Positions 1 to 8,073 of a stretch of 64,000 nt of DNA are shown here, in pieces. A program made the position numbers and the translations under genes. Within the stretch, counting starts at the first letter, position 1. Every line of letters begins with the position of its first letter. The stretch is from Salinibacter sp. 10B (GTDB taxonomy: Bacteria; Bacteroidota; Rhodothermia; Rhodothermales; Salinibacteraceae): assembly GCF_002954405.1 (NCBI RefSeq), contig NZ_MQWC01000004.1, forward strand, positions 3,536,668 to 3,600,667. Direction: 5' to 3'. A model generated the notes under the pieces. The model was not told the DNA's origin and did not search any database. It was given only the letters and a program-made list of their open reading frames with translations.

Positions 1-114
1 GAGGTGGCCACTCACCGCGACTGGCGCCAGAAGTATGGAGATTCGCTTTTTGAGGCGACGACCGTTACGTACGAGAACCTTCAACTGGAGGAGGTAGCGA
101 AGGCGACGCGGTAG
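1..114 (+). CDS. C-terminal end of an unidentified protein (partial)
   Basis: The window opens inside an open reading frame that ends at the TAG at 112-114. Only 37 residues are visible, and they contain no motif that I recognise. The tail is mixed-charge and probably folds as helix and strand (it includes DWRQKYGDSLFEATTVTYEN). The start and the rest of the protein lie upstream of the window, so no function can be given. A perfect stem-loop begins 13 bases after the stop and may help end transcription. Confidence 0.6.
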   Translation, partial: EVATHRDWRQKYGDSLFEATTVTYENLQLEEVAKATR

Positions 115-126
115 CTCTGAGCCAGC

Positions 127-196
127 GCGTATGTGAGTGCGCGCGTTCGTGCAAGATTGCACTCACATACGCACATACGCCCACACTCTCATACGA
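127..196. repeat. Intergenic stem-loop repeat with 14-bp perfect arms
   Basis: The arm gcgtatgtgagtgc (127-140) is perfectly complementary to gcactcacatacgc (159-172), with an 18-base loop. The right arm continues into further cacatacgc-like units up to about 196. The reverse complement of the ilvC/leuB spacer (55497-55580) carries the same sequence (actcacatacgc followed by ccacac), so this is one copy of a dispersed spacer repeat. No T-run follows, so a simple intrinsic terminator is not supported. Confidence 0.65.
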
Positions 197-239
197 GGGA
201 CATGGGTACAACCATAAAGATGGACGGTTGCCTCTAACC

Positions 240-1034
240 ATGCCTGCCCCGCCGGAATTTGTACTGGAAACCGGGCTTTACGCCTTGGACTTGGACGCCG
301 CCGAGACGTTCTACGGCGATGTGCTGGGGTTGGACGTGTTGTTTCGAGAAGAGGGGCGTCACGTTTTCTTCCGATGCGGGATCGGTACCGTGCTCGTATT
401 CAACCCGAAGACTACCCGTGTGGGGGAGACACTTCCGGCGCACGGCACGGAGGGAGAGGGGCACGTGGCCTTTGCGGTGGAGACTGACCAACTGATGGCG
501 TGGCGTCGGCACTTTTCCGCTCACGACATCGCGGTGGAGCACACCGAACGGTGGGGAGACGGGAAGCGGTCGATGTACGTCCGCGATCCTGCCGGCAATA
601 GTGTGGAGCTTGCCACACCCACCCTCTGGGGGACCGCAACACGTGGCGATCGGCTCCGGCAGGCACGTCCGTCCCTCGACTTGCGCACGTCGGAGTCGTC
701 CCCCGTCGAGCAGTTTCAGAACGAGACGCTGCGGCCCGTTCTGAAGTTGCTGAATCCTACGATCCTGCGCCTCGTTGCGGCCCGACTTGTCCGGTACGGC
801 GTCGGCTTTGCCAACATGGACCGGACGGACCAGCGGGACCGCCTCCGCAACCTTCTCAAGGAGGACGGGCGATTGAAGCAGACGCTTCTCGGCATGGTGG
901 TTGGTCACCTCACTGACGACGAACTCACCGTGTACCTCGATCACAGAGAAGAGGTTCGGCGTCGCTGCGTGCCGATGCTTCTGGCCCGCGCGCAAGATCA
1001 GATCGACACGATTGCGGAATGGACAGAGACGTAA
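240..1034 (+). CDS. VOC (glyoxalase-fold) domain fused to a Bacteroidota helical domain
   Basis: The ATG at 240 is preferred to a TTG at 228 and gives 264 residues. Residues 1 to about 130 form a vicinal-oxygen-chelate domain: an N-terminal half with LDAAETFYGDVLGLDV and a second half ending in the typical YVRDPAGNSVELATP. The C-terminal part from about residue 155 (QFQNETLRPVLKLLN, then LKQTLLGMVVGHLT) resembles a stand-alone Bacteroidota protein that databases usually label simply 'glyoxalase'. The VOC half may bind a metal and act on a small molecule or antibiotic; the substrate cannot be read from sequence. The fusion suggests that the two parts work together. The VOC assignment is secure and the second-domain assignment comes from recalled family patterns. 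Confidence 0.75.
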   Translation: MPAPPEFVLETGLYALDLDAAETFYGDVLGLDVLFREEGRHVFFRCGIGTVLVFNPKTTRVGETLPAHGTEGEGHVAFAVETDQLMAWRRHFSAHDIAVEHTERWGDGKRSMYVRDPAGNSVELATPTLWGTATRGDRLRQARPSLDLRTSESSPVEQFQNETLRPVLKLLNPTILRLVAARLVRYGVGFANMDRTDQRDRLRNLLKEDGRLKQTLLGMVVGHLTDDELTVYLDHREEVRRRCVPMLLARAQDQIDTIAEWTET

Positions 1035-1166
1035 AAAGGGTATCTCTGCCGTTCCAGCTCCAGTGCTTGCCATCTATCCCCCATGAACCACGAATCCACG
1101 TGCCGGATGATCGGTATGGAGGACCAATCTCACGACTCTTCTGACTGATAAGTCCCGATACGCACT

Positions 1167-1667
1167 GTGGACATCGAAGACCGTACCGTCATTATTCCCC
1201 GCGAGGAAGAAGCTGCCGATGATCCTGAAGAGGTGGCCGTCTGGCCCCTAGTCGAGGCGGCGCTCGACACGATTGACGCCGACCCGTCGACACGAGACGC
1301 GGCTGAGGCTGCTATGGAGCACGGCGACGGCTGCGTTGTGCTTGCCAACTTTCTTAACAGCGAGGCGAAGCGGGTACACGAGATGGACTACCGCTTCAAG
1401 GTGCCCCTCGTGGTGCTGGCTGCCGAGCAAGCCCGTGAGGACGACACCGCCACCTCCATCTACGATCCCGACGAGGGATGCGTCTACTTTGAGACCGACG
1501 TCAGCCAGTTTTCTTTTCACGTCTACAAAGACTGGACGGTCGACTGGCCGCAGGTGGCCGACGAGGTGCAAGAGGGCTACGAGTGGAGTGGGGAGGACAA
1601 CCAGACCTGGGCGCTTGACTGGCTCATGGACTTTCTGGATGTCCCGACGGACGACTATATGGTGTGA
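1167..1667 (+). CDS. Hypothetical strongly acidic protein
   Basis: A GTG-initiated frame gives 166 residues that are very rich in Asp and Glu, as expected for a soluble protein of a salt-in halophile. No signal peptide, membrane segment or catalytic motif is visible. Tryptophan and aromatic residues cluster in the last 50 residues (VYKDWTVDWPQVADEV, then WALDWLMDFLDV), suggesting a folded C-terminal module. The start is uncertain because there is no clear ribosome-binding site. Codon use matches the neighbours, so I take it as a real gene of unknown function. Confidence 0.6.
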   Translation: MDIEDRTVIIPREEEAADDPEEVAVWPLVEAALDTIDADPSTRDAAEAAMEHGDGCVVLANFLNSEAKRVHEMDYRFKVPLVVLAAEQAREDDTATSIYDPDEGCVYFETDVSQFSFHVYKDWTVDWPQVADEVQEGYEWSGEDNQTWALDWLMDFLDVPTDDYMV

Positions 1668-1954
1668 GTAGGGATCTGGCAGGAAGGAGGATGCCTGCGG
1701 TTGCTTCTCCCCGTCCGGCCTCCACGAGGAGACAGGGAAAAGGTGATCCCGGTCCCGTAGAACAAACGGTGGGGCCTCCAACATGCGGACTGCTGGGTAT
1801 TCCCCGTACCTGGAGGATTTACGACTATTTACGTATGGGAGACACAAGTGGAGATTAGTACAATTAGGTACGTAAAATCCCGAAGACGACCGAAAAAAAA
1901 AAGAAACTCAGCTAGGGTCGAGGTCGGGTCGTTTCTCCACAGGAAAGGGGGGAT

Positions 1955-3862
1955 ATGTTACCATACGTTGAAGCATTTTCTTATTTCCGGCCCGAGGAGG
2001 ACGAGCTGCCTCCGCGAAAAGCATCTCAGATTCAGCTCTATCGTCTCCTGAGCCTTCTTGGGGCGGTGCTTCTACCCGTCTTCGGTCTCATCCGTACATT
2101 CCTTACCCCGGAGGAGACCGATCCGCTTTGGGCTCGTCTCTCGATCTCGGGAATCATTGTGGGCCTGCTGATTGCTTCCTACGTCTGGAGGCGCGTACGA
2201 GAGAACTACGGGACGTGGATACAGGTCCTCCTCTACGGGATTGTCGTGTGGTCGGCCCTTCTGGCTGCGCTGAACCAATTCGCCAGTGACTACACGGTCG
2301 GTTTTCTGATCGTGTTTATGGTGGGAGGCTCCGTCATTGGCTTCCAGACACGGAAGATTGGGCCGGTTTTATGGTTCGCAGGGGTTGGGATTTTCGGGGT
2401 TGGAGCGGGGCTTGTCTTGGGTGCCCCTCCGGAGGTGAGCCCGTTGCTCCTTTTCGCGGGCATAACAACCGTAACCCTCATCGAGATCCTCACGCTCTTT
2501 TGGTGGCTCTCTTTTCAAGAGACCATTCGGCAGCAGGAGGAGCAACTTCAGACGATTACCGAAAACATTTCGGATGGTATTTATCGGTCGGCCCCGGGCG
2601 AGGGGCTCATTTATGCCAATCAGGCCTTTACCGAGATGTTTGGCTACGAGAGTGTAGAGGAAATTCTTACGGTTCGCCCAGGGGCGCTATACGATGACCC
2701 AGCCGCTCGCGAGGCTGTGCGGGCGCAAGCGCAGGAGGAGGGAAAACTTGGACCTGTGGAGGTTGAGCTTCAGCGGAAAGACGGGTCGACGTTTACAGGA
2801 CGTCTTCGAGGAGCGGTCGTCTGGGACGAAGACGGCACGGTTCGGTTTTACGATGGCGTCGTGACGGATATCACCCAGCGCAAACGCAGAGAGCGAGAAT
2901 TGGCCCGTCGGAAGGCCCTGCTTGAGGCACAGGCCGAGGCCACGATCGACGGTCTACTCGTCGTTGATAACGAACGAGATATTTCCTTTTACAACGAGCG
3001 CTTCCTTGAAATCTGGAACATCCCGAAAGAGATCGTGAATCGGTCTTCGACCGAGATTCCCCTCGATCGGATTCTTCTCGAAGCCGTCACTGAGCTGCTT
3101 TCCCGTCCCGAGGAATTTCGAGAGAAGGTCGAATATCTCTACGATCATCCCGATGAACGCAGTCGCGACCTCATTCAACTCACGGATGGGCGGTGGGTCG
3201 ACCGATACAGCGCTCCAATCTCTGGCGAGGACGGATCGCACTTTGGGCGGCTTTGGGTCTTCCGGGATGTGGCTGAACAGAAGCGGCGAGAGCAGAAACT
3301 TCGACACGAGGCAACGCACGATGCGCTCACTGGGCTCCCGAACCGGGCCGCTTTGCACGAAGAATTGGAGGGGTTGGTTGAGCAGAAACGTCGAGGCGCT
3401 TTGTTGTATCTTGATTTGGACCACTTTAAGCAGGTGAACGACCGCTTCGGCCACGATGTGGGAGATCAGGTGTTGAGCTGCGTGGCGGATCGGCTTGAAG
3501 GAGTAGTACGAGACGCCGATCTGGTGGCGCGGCTCGGGGGGGACGAGTTCGCCGTTTGTCTTTCGGGACCAACCGATACGGAGACCGCTGGAAGAATCGC
3601 GAAGCGAATCTACGAGGTGCTCAGCACGGCCTTTGAGGTGGGAGGACAAGAGGTGTACGTGCCTCCGAGTATTGGAGGGGTTACGAGGCTTTCTCGGTTT
3701 GGATCGGTTGAGGAGGCGCTGTCCGAGGCCGATGCGGCCATGTACGAGTCAAAGAAATACTCTCGGACTGCGAGATCTTCTGACCAGCCCTTTGTCATAT
3801 CGGAGGCGTCTGATCCTCGAAAGATCGACATGGAGTTTGCGACCAGCGAGAAGCCCCATTAG
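1955..3862 (+). CDS. Membrane-bound diguanylate cyclase with two PAS domains
   Basis: 635 residues. The ATG follows an unusually strong purine-rich ribosome-binding site (aggaaagggggg). Residues 28-185 contain about six hydrophobic segments forming a membrane sensor. A short coiled linker leads to PAS 1 (about 195-312, ending DGVVTDITQRK) and PAS 2 (about 325-445). The GGDEF domain covers about 455-610 with an intact RLGGDEF signature (GGDEF at 528-532). The RDAD at 519-522 lies five residues before it, which matches an inhibitory I-site, so the enzyme should make cyclic di-GMP and be limited by product feedback. No EAL domain follows. The signal sensed is unknown. Confidence 0.92.
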   Translation: MLPYVEAFSYFRPEEDELPPRKASQIQLYRLLSLLGAVLLPVFGLIRTFLTPEETDPLWARLSISGIIVGLLIASYVWRRVRENYGTWIQVLLYGIVVWSALLAALNQFASDYTVGFLIVFMVGGSVIGFQTRKIGPVLWFAGVGIFGVGAGLVLGAPPEVSPLLLFAGITTVTLIEILTLFWWLSFQETIRQQEEQLQTITENISDGIYRSAPGEGLIYANQAFTEMFGYESVEEILTVRPGALYDDPAAREAVRAQAQEEGKLGPVEVELQRKDGSTFTGRLRGAVVWDEDGTVRFYDGVVTDITQRKRRERELARRKALLEAQAEATIDGLLVVDNERDISFYNERFLEIWNIPKEIVNRSSTEIPLDRILLEAVTELLSRPEEFREKVEYLYDHPDERSRDLIQLTDGRWVDRYSAPISGEDGSHFGRLWVFRDVAEQKRREQKLRHEATHDALTGLPNRAALHEELEGLVEQKRRGALLYLDLDHFKQVNDRFGHDVGDQVLSCVADRLEGVVRDADLVARLGGDEFAVCLSGPTDTETAGRIAKRIYEVLSTAFEVGGQEVYVPPSIGGVTRLSRFGSVEEALSEADAAMYESKKYSRTARSSDQPFVISEASDPRKIDMEFATSEKPH

Positions 3863-3982
3863 GTCGTTTGATCGGTCAAGAAATCAGGCTGTCGAAGGCG
3901 AGGACGAAAAGGATCGGCCTCCAGAACCGCCGGTCCTTCTTTCAGGAGGGGAGAAGGCGTTCCGTTAGCGGCAGTGCCCGGG

Positions 3983-4435
3983 TTACGTAGCAATCACAAG
4001 ACTGGGAGGGATCCCGTCGCGGAGCATGCGGTCGGCCAGGCGGAGAAGGCGCTTTTGCTCGGGCCAATCAAGGCGCTGGGCCGCCTCGCGCGCGGGCCAC
4101 CAGCCGAAGGCATCGTGCTCGTCGTCGAGGGTCGGATCGTCCGAAAGAGCGGCCCCGAACGCCGGGGACAGGTTGATGCGATCTTCTTGCCACTCGTAAA
4201 ATGCGTTCACCGAGGGCAGCGACCAGAAGTGCGTAGGGGCTTGGCCGGTTTCCTCTTTCACCTCCCGCAGTCCGGTCTCCCACGCTGCCTCGTCGGTCCT
4301 GATTTTGCCTCCCACCATGCGCCACTGCCCGGCGTACTTGGTGTCCGGGGCGCGACGCAGCAGCAGAAACTCGGGGTTGACGGAGGTCTCGCGGTACGGG
4401 TACACGTCGACGACGCGAATGCTGGTCTTAGACAT
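3983..4435 (-). CDS. Nudix hydrolase
   Basis: 150 residues. The Nudix box is clear at about residues 43-65: G-x5-E-x7-REV-x-EE-x-G, with the last position Gln rather than a hydrophobic residue. This loop-helix-loop binds the divalent metal and hydrolyses a nucleoside diphosphate linked to another group. The surrounding WRMVGGKI and the short length resemble general nucleotide-pool Nudix enzymes; the actual substrate is unknown. It is transcribed convergently with the diguanylate cyclase and divergently from the small secreted protein at 4811. Confidence 0.88.
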   Translation of the reverse strand: MSKTSIRVVDVYPYRETSVNPEFLLLRRAPDTKYAGQWRMVGGKIRTDEAAWETGLREVKEETGQAPTHFWSLPSVNAFYEWQEDRINLSPAFGAALSDDPTLDDEHDAFGWWPAREAAQRLDWPEQKRLLRLADRMLRDGIPPSLVIAT

Positions 4436-4810
4436 TGGAAGCGAACGGAGTGACGGAGAATCATTGGATTGCTAACATAGCGGATGAGGCGGAGAGTGTC
4501 GATCCGGTTCCGGCCGACGGATGGGGGACGGAGTTGAGCAATGGGGGATACTGCTTTGGAGGGGGAAGGACGTGCGTGAATCGTGAGTCATAAATAGAAC
4601 ACCCCCTGTTGCTGGGGGCAGTCACGCGTCACTCGTCACGCATCACGAGGCGCGCCCAGGGGGGCGAGAGTGGGCACCTCACGAATGAGAATGCACGAAA
4701 GAGATCCAAGGATGAGCAAATGTACATGTGTGGTTTCGTGCAGACGAGGAACCCGGGACAAGGAGAGGGCTTTGTGATCATGTCTCAGTCGTAATCTCTC
4801 TTTTGTCCTC
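4436..4810. other. Intergenic region with repeat-type stem-loops, no gene seen
   Basis: This divergent spacer contains a stem-loop ccccc-(7)-ggggg at 4602-4618. It is bracketed by units of the type gcgtgaatcgtgagtca (about 4573-4590) and, in inverted form, tcactcgtcacgcatcacg (about 4629-4648). Units of the same kind recur at 22557-22625 and 63953-63979. The short frames found here have no convincing composition. Promoters for the genes on either side must lie here, but I cannot place them. Confidence 0.5.
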
Positions 4811-5191
4811 ATGCACCGACTCCGTCACATTGCGGTCTGGTTTCTGCTCGCAGCAGTCGTAGCGGGCGGAGTCGGGGGACCGGTGGTACACCACCTTCAG
4901 CATGCGGCGGAGAGTGCAGAGATCGCGTCCGATTCGTCCTGCCACTCGTCGGCTTTTCACCACGCCGACGTGCCCGTTGTGGCCGACGCGGCTTCGGAGG
5001 TCACGGCGCCGGAGTGTAATCTGTGTGCGACGCGGTTGCTCGTGGTACTGCCCGACGTGTCGCCCACGTCGGGCCCGACCATGGAGGGCACCGCACAAGT
5101 TGTGCTGCGGACCCACCTTGCGTCGGTTTACGTCGCCACCGACCGGACGATCCGCGGCCCCCCGTTCGTCTCTGGGGCCCGTCTGGCGTAG
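4811..5191 (+). CDS. Small secreted His/Cys-containing protein, probably metal-related
   Basis: 126 residues. An N-terminal signal sequence is visible (HIAVWFLLAAVVAGGVGGPV), followed by a His-rich stretch (VVHHLQHAAE, then CHSSAFHHADVP) and a CxxC pair (ECNLCATRL). This arrangement recalls DUF2946-like small proteins that often sit next to TonB receptors for metals. The next genes are a TonB receptor and a ZIP-type transporter, so a role in metal binding or delivery in the periplasm is likely. The family assignment is tentative; the signal peptide and metal-ligand-like residues are seen directly. Confidence 0.6.
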   Translation: MHRLRHIAVWFLLAAVVAGGVGGPVVHHLQHAAESAEIASDSSCHSSAFHHADVPVVADAASEVTAPECNLCATRLLVVLPDVSPTSGPTMEGTAQVVLRTHLASVYVATDRTIRGPPFVSGARLA

Positions 5192-5251
5192 CCGCCGTAG
5201 TGCCGTCTGCCGTCGGATGCAGCAGGTGAGCATGTCGTGCAGAAGCAACGG

Positions 5252-5276
5252 CCCGTCCCCGGTGTTTGGGGACGGG
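5252..5276 (+). promoter_or_regulatory. Strong 9-bp GC stem-loop before the TonB receptor gene
   Basis: The arms cccgtcccc (5252-5260) and ggggacggg (5268-5276) pair perfectly around a 7-base loop. It sits in the 215-base leader between the small secreted protein and the TonB receptor, 131 bases before the ATG. No T-run follows. It may be a transcript-stabilising or processing stem, or a factor-dependent attenuator. No cobalamin-riboswitch core was recognised nearby. Confidence 0.45.
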
Positions 5277-5406
5277 AACGCAGTCGCGGGACGGTCGGCA
5301 GGGCGTGCGAGGGCTGCGCGGATTGAGGCCCCATCTCTCTACGTTCCCCCGTCCGTCTACGGTGGGGGCCTCTCCGCGTCGTCGTACCACACCCTCCCTA
5401 TTTCCG

Positions 5407-7818
5407 ATGACCCTTCGTACGGTTCTTTCGAGTATTCTTTTTCTCATTGTTCTTACCGCATCGCCCGTTCAGGCCCAGTCCACGCGCGGTGCCGTGACCG
5501 GCACGGTCACGGGCCCCAATGGCGCCCCGTTGCCGGGCGTACAGGTCGTCGATCCGGCCCTGCAGCGTGGCACCACCACCGGGGCCGACGGGCAGTATCG
5601 CCTCGACAACCTTCCCACCGGCGATCACACCCTCGAATTTCGCTTCGTCGGCTACCAGACCGCCGTTCGTGAGGTGACGCTCGACGCCGGCGAGACGCTG
5701 CAATTGGACGTCTCCCTTAAGACGCGGGTGTTGCAGACCGACGGAGTGACCGTGACCGGCACGGCTCGGGCCCGAAGCACGCTCCGTGCCCCACAGGACG
5801 TGGATGTGATGAGCACGGAGGATTTTCAGGGCCGCAACAGCGCCTCTCTCGGCAAGCTCCTGCAGGAAAACGTGGACGGTGTGTCGTCCGTGCAGACCGG
5901 CTCGCAGGCGGGTAAACCAGTACTCCGCGGCCTGAGCGGCAACCGGGTCGTGTTGCTGAAGGACGGCATCGCGCAGGAGTACTATCAGTTTGGCGTGCGC
6001 CACTTTCCTACCACCAACGCGAGTGAGGCTGAGCGCGTGGAGGTGGTGCGCGGCGCCAGCAGCATCCTCTACGGGTCCGACGCTCTGGGCGGGGCCATCA
6101 ACGTCATTAGCAAGCCGGCGCCCACCACTGGTGTCGACGAGTTTGAGGTGGGCGGGGCTGCATCGACTCAGTACTTCACCAACAACAACGAGCGATCCGT
6201 TTCTCTCGACCTGAGTGCGGCGCAGGGGAACGTCGGGTGGCGCGTGGGAGCCGAGCGTCGCGTAGCCGACGACTATCACACGCCCGATGCCTCGACCTTT
6301 TTCGAAACGCAAAAAGGCGGCACCTACGGCGATCCCAAATACACCGGTGAGGTGCCGTTCACCAATTTTGAGCAGTGGAGTACCTACGGGCAGGTGGGCC
6401 TTCAGGGGGCGTTCGGGACCCTGCAACTGTACGGCGATTACTGGTCGAACGCCCACAATTTCCTGCTGCCCACGGGGGGACCGAACGACAATAATCCGAA
6501 CTCGCCGCCACCCAACGGACTCGGCCAGAATCTGGAGCACAGCAACGTGGTGTTGAAAGGCAATCTGGTGTCCGACGGATTCGTGTTCAAGCCGCGGCTG
6601 AGCTGGCAGCGGTCCCTCCGGCAGTCGGGCGCACCGGGCACCGCGCTCGGCGACATCCGCGACAATGGCGGACTGGGTGGGTTCGACTACCCGCTCGACC
6701 TCAAGACCGACATCTACACCGGACGGCTGGAGGTGGCCCACCCGACGATCGGTGCCCTCAGCGGTACGATCGGGGCCGAGGTGCAGCACCAGAACGCCGA
6801 TACGCGTGGTCCGGCGGAGCTGCAGCCGTCGGCAAAAACGTGGAATACGGGTCTCTTCCTGTTCGAAGACCTGGATCTCGATCCGATCACGATCTCTTTC
6901 GGAAGCCGCGTGGACGTGCGCACGGTGGAGGCGGTGCCGAATGAGCGCACGACCGACGCCGATGAGTTGGAAAATACCTACACCACGCTCTCGGGGTCTG
7001 TGGGCGCCAGCTACGCCTTCGGCGACGGGTACGCAATCGCGACGAATCTGAGCTCCGGCTTCCGCGCGCCGAGCGTGTTTGAGCTCTACGCGAGCGGGGT
7101 GCACGGCGGTGTGGCGGCCTTCCAGGTCGGGAATCCGGACCTGGGGCCGGAGCGCTCCTACAGCGCCGACTTCTCGTTCCGTGTTCGACGCGATCGGGTG
7201 ACCGCCGAGGTGACGGGCTACGTCAACGCCATTCAAAACTACGTCTACCTGGAGAACACCGGCGAGACCAACACGGGGTCCGGTCTGCCGGTCTTTGCGG
7301 CGGACCAGACGGACGCCATGATCCCGGGCATCGAGGCGACGGTGGAGGCCCGTCCCCTGCCGTGGCTGCAGGTGGGCACCAGCACCGCTGTGCTCGACGG
7401 CACGGGCGACGGGCTGGGCGCGCAGGGCAGCGACGGCCAACTCCCGCTCCTGCCCTCCAATACTGTGAGCGGCTTCGCGCGCTGGATTCCTGCCGACACC
7501 GGTCCCCTCAGCAACTCGCAGGTGGAGTTCTCCGTGAAGCACGCCTTCCAAAAAGACGCCGCCGGCCGCTTTGAACCGTTCTCCCAATTCGATGGAGAGT
7601 TTGGGCCGCCGTTCGGTACGGCGTCGACGCGGGCCTACAGCGTAGTGAACCTTGAGGCGCGCACCACGCTGGACCTGGGCCTCGGCGCGCCGCTGACGGT
7701 CTCGGTCGGGGTCGACAACCTGCTCGACGAGACGTACCGCGACTTTCTGGACACCTACAAGGGATACGCCCTCTCGCCGGGGCGCGACGTGCAGTTTAGC
7801 CTCTCCACGACGTTCTAG
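5407..7818 (+). CDS. TonB-dependent outer-membrane receptor
   Basis: The ATG at 5407 is chosen because it starts directly with a signal peptide (MTLRTVLSSILFLIVLTASP...AQA); upstream in-frame codons encode no sensible sequence. 803 residues. After the signal comes a carboxypeptidase-regulatory-like domain (about 25-108, with GTVTGPNGAPLPGV), a TonB-box-like segment (DGVTVTGTAR), the plug (about 125-235, with RGASSILYGSDALGGAINV), and a 22-strand-type barrel ending in LSTTF with the terminal Phe used for outer-membrane assembly. It imports a ligand using TonB energy. Its neighbours, a His/Cys-rich secreted protein and a ZIP transporter, point to a metal or metallophore; the ligand itself is not proven. 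Confidence 0.93.
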   Translation: MTLRTVLSSILFLIVLTASPVQAQSTRGAVTGTVTGPNGAPLPGVQVVDPALQRGTTTGADGQYRLDNLPTGDHTLEFRFVGYQTAVREVTLDAGETLQLDVSLKTRVLQTDGVTVTGTARARSTLRAPQDVDVMSTEDFQGRNSASLGKLLQENVDGVSSVQTGSQAGKPVLRGLSGNRVVLLKDGIAQEYYQFGVRHFPTTNASEAERVEVVRGASSILYGSDALGGAINVISKPAPTTGVDEFEVGGAASTQYFTNNNERSVSLDLSAAQGNVGWRVGAERRVADDYHTPDASTFFETQKGGTYGDPKYTGEVPFTNFEQWSTYGQVGLQGAFGTLQLYGDYWSNAHNFLLPTGGPNDNNPNSPPPNGLGQNLEHSNVVLKGNLVSDGFVFKPRLSWQRSLRQSGAPGTALGDIRDNGGLGGFDYPLDLKTDIYTGRLEVAHPTIGALSGTIGAEVQHQNADTRGPAELQPSAKTWNTGLFLFEDLDLDPITISFGSRVDVRTVEAVPNERTTDADELENTYTTLSGSVGASYAFGDGYAIATNLSSGFRAPSVFELYASGVHGGVAAFQVGNPDLGPERSYSADFSFRVRRDRVTAEVTGYVNAIQNYVYLENTGETNTGSGLPVFAADQTDAMIPGIEATVEARPLPWLQVGTSTAVLDGTGDGLGAQGSDGQLPLLPSNTVSGFARWIPADTGPLSNSQVEFSVKHAFQKDAAGRFEPFSQFDGEFGPPFGTASTRAYSVVNLEARTTLDLGLGAPLTVSVGVDNLLDETYRDFLDTYKGYALSPGRDVQFSLSTTF

Positions 7819-7854
7819 CCGTTGAGGGAAGGCACGTACACGTGAGTGGCCGTT

Positions 7855-7891
7855 GGGCGACGGGAGCCCGAGCGTCCGGTTCTCGTCGCCC
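7855..7891 (+). terminator. Stem-loop downstream of the TonB receptor gene
   Basis: The arms gggcgacggga (7855-7865) and tctcgtcgccc (7881-7891) match at 10 of 11 positions around a 15-base loop, 37 bases after the stop codon. The following sequence (gttccctt) is only weakly T-rich. Its position suggests transcription termination or 3'-end stabilisation. Confidence 0.45.
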
Positions 7892-8073
7892 GTTCCCTTG
7901 CGGGATCACATGCACGTTTCGAATGCGTCTCTGCCCTTTGCTTTATGAGTGATACCCGTCCCGGTCCCTTTCCGGACTGGCAGGTTGAACCGGCCGCTCA
8001 ATAGAAGCAGGAACGGCGTTCTCCCATCGTGCGCTCAGACAGACAAGTAGGACCCCAGACGCAGATTCGAACC

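Noticed and set aside
5192-5406. Cobalamin riboswitch before the TonB receptor
   Set aside because: No conserved core such as gccactg was found; only a simple GC stem is present.
5398-7587. A long minus-strand open frame (about 729 codons) opposite the TonB receptor gene
   Set aside because: It is antisense to a well-supported coding region, its residues show no domain pattern, and GC-rich DNA commonly leaves such frames open.
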